Assembly (NCBI GenBank): GCA_031263965.1
Contig: JAISES010000087.1
Span: 1-6,774 of the forward strand
Reading direction: 5' to 3'
Source of the DNA: Prevotella sp.
GTDB taxonomy: Bacteria > Bacteroidota > Bacteroidia > Bacteroidales > Dysgonomonadaceae
DNA: 6,774 bases
Positions 6,344 through 6,774 of this stretch are shown piece by piece. Made by a program: the position numbers and the translations under genes. The notes beneath the pieces are model-generated. The model was not told the DNA's origin and searched no databases. It saw nothing but the letters and a program-made list of their open reading frames with translations. Position 1 is the stretch's first letter. Every line of letters starts with the position of its first letter.

Positions 6344-6774
6344 ATGGAACTTAATCTAAAGAATCCTCTTATTTTTTTCGACCTGGAAACAACCGGCACA
6401 GACACGATACACGACCGTATCGTAGAAATTTCGTATCTCAAAGTGCATCCAAACGGAAAGGAGGAGGTAAAAACCAAGAGAATAAATCCGGAAATGCCAA
6501 TACCGCCTTCGGCTAGCGCCATACATGGTATTTCCGACGATGATGTTAAAGATTGCCCTACATTTAAACAAATAGCAAAATCGCTTGCCGTACAGATGGA
6601 AGGGTGCGACCTGGCAGGATTCAATTCCAGCCGGTTCGACATACCTTTACTTGCCGAAGAATTTTTGCGTGCAGGTGTCGATATCGATTTCAGCAAACGA
6701 AAAATGATCGATGTACAGATAATTTTCCACAAAAAAGAACAACGCACCTTAGAGGCTGCTTACCGGTTCTATTG
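6344..6774 (+). CDS. DnaQ-like 3'-5' exonuclease (DNA polymerase III epsilon-type), 3' end beyond window
   Basis: This is the N-terminal 143 residues of a DEDD-family exonuclease, a proofreading or repair nuclease that removes nucleotides from DNA 3' ends using two metal ions. Exo I is visible as FFDLETTGTD with D13 and E15. The SAIHGIS segment typical of epsilon-like proteins follows. Exo II is GFNSSRFDIPLL with N94 and D99. The reading frame is open at the window edge in LEAAYRFY, just before the expected Exo III block (HxxxxD), so the last catalytic residues cannot be checked. ATG 6344 is chosen because the conserved Exo I strand begins at the usual distance behind it. From memory, Bacteroidales genomes often have dnaN followed by such an exonuclease and then coaBC and recN. 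Whether this is the replicative epsilon subunit or a stand-alone exonuclease cannot be settled here, so no symbol is given. Confidence 0.9.
   Translation, partial: MELNLKNPLIFFDLETTGTDTIHDRIVEISYLKVHPNGKEEVKTKRINPEMPIPPSASAIHGISDDDVKDCPTFKQIAKSLAVQMEGCDLAGFNSSRFDIPLLAEEFLRAGVDIDFSKRKMIDVQIIFHKKEQRTLEAAYRFY

Noticed and set aside
6235..6747. Open frame of 170 codons on the minus strand over the end of dnaN and the exonuclease gene
   Set aside because: It runs across a terminator hairpin and opposite two clearly recognised genes, so it is a shadow frame.

Overview
The window looks like a chromosomal segment of a Bacteroidales bacterium (Bacteroides, Parabacteroides or Dysgonomonas type). Three things point there: promoter boxes of the Bacteroidetes form (TTG, 19 bp, TAnnTTTG), a secreted OmpA/PorT-like beta-barrel with an ATA|Q signal cleavage site, and protein sequences that resemble Bacteroidales PriA, DnaN and acid phosphatase as I remember them. 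The DNA is moderately AT-rich, and all real genes lie on the + strand. Genus is not decidable by eye.

Layout. 1-188: upstream region with short TGCAATTAT repeats and no gene. 189-1127: secreted metallophosphoesterase of the purple acid phosphatase (TRAP/ACP5-like) group, followed by a 12-bp perfect hairpin at 1142-1181. 1219-1293: a palindromic dispersed repeat (copy A). 1356-1385: good promoter. 1477-2100: small outer-membrane beta-barrel protein. 2126-4564: priA, the primosomal replication-restart helicase, 25 bp downstream and probably on the same transcript. 4565-5139: a 575-bp non-coding gap with a weak terminator, a GC-rich palindrome, a consensus promoter at 4792-4821 and two more copies (B and C) of the palindromic repeat lying back to back. 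5140-6264: dnaN, the sliding clamp. 6290-6334: rho-independent terminator. 6344 to the window end: the start of a DnaQ/epsilon-like 3'-5' exonuclease, cut by the window edge.

How it fits together. PriA (fork restart), DnaN (processivity clamp) and the DnaQ-type exonuclease (proofreading or repair) form a replication and repair neighbourhood. The phosphatase and the barrel protein are envelope functions with no evident link to it. All full-length genes look intact.

I do not see an undescribed multi-gene system. The most interesting signal is non-coding: a family of palindromic, MITE-like repeats sharing ends close to TTAAGAAACTGTTTGAATTT. Two copies appear to have been inserted between the likely dnaN promoter and the dnaN start codon. 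They stretch the predicted leader from about 45 to about 315 nt and would fold into two long hairpins in the mRNA of an essential gene.
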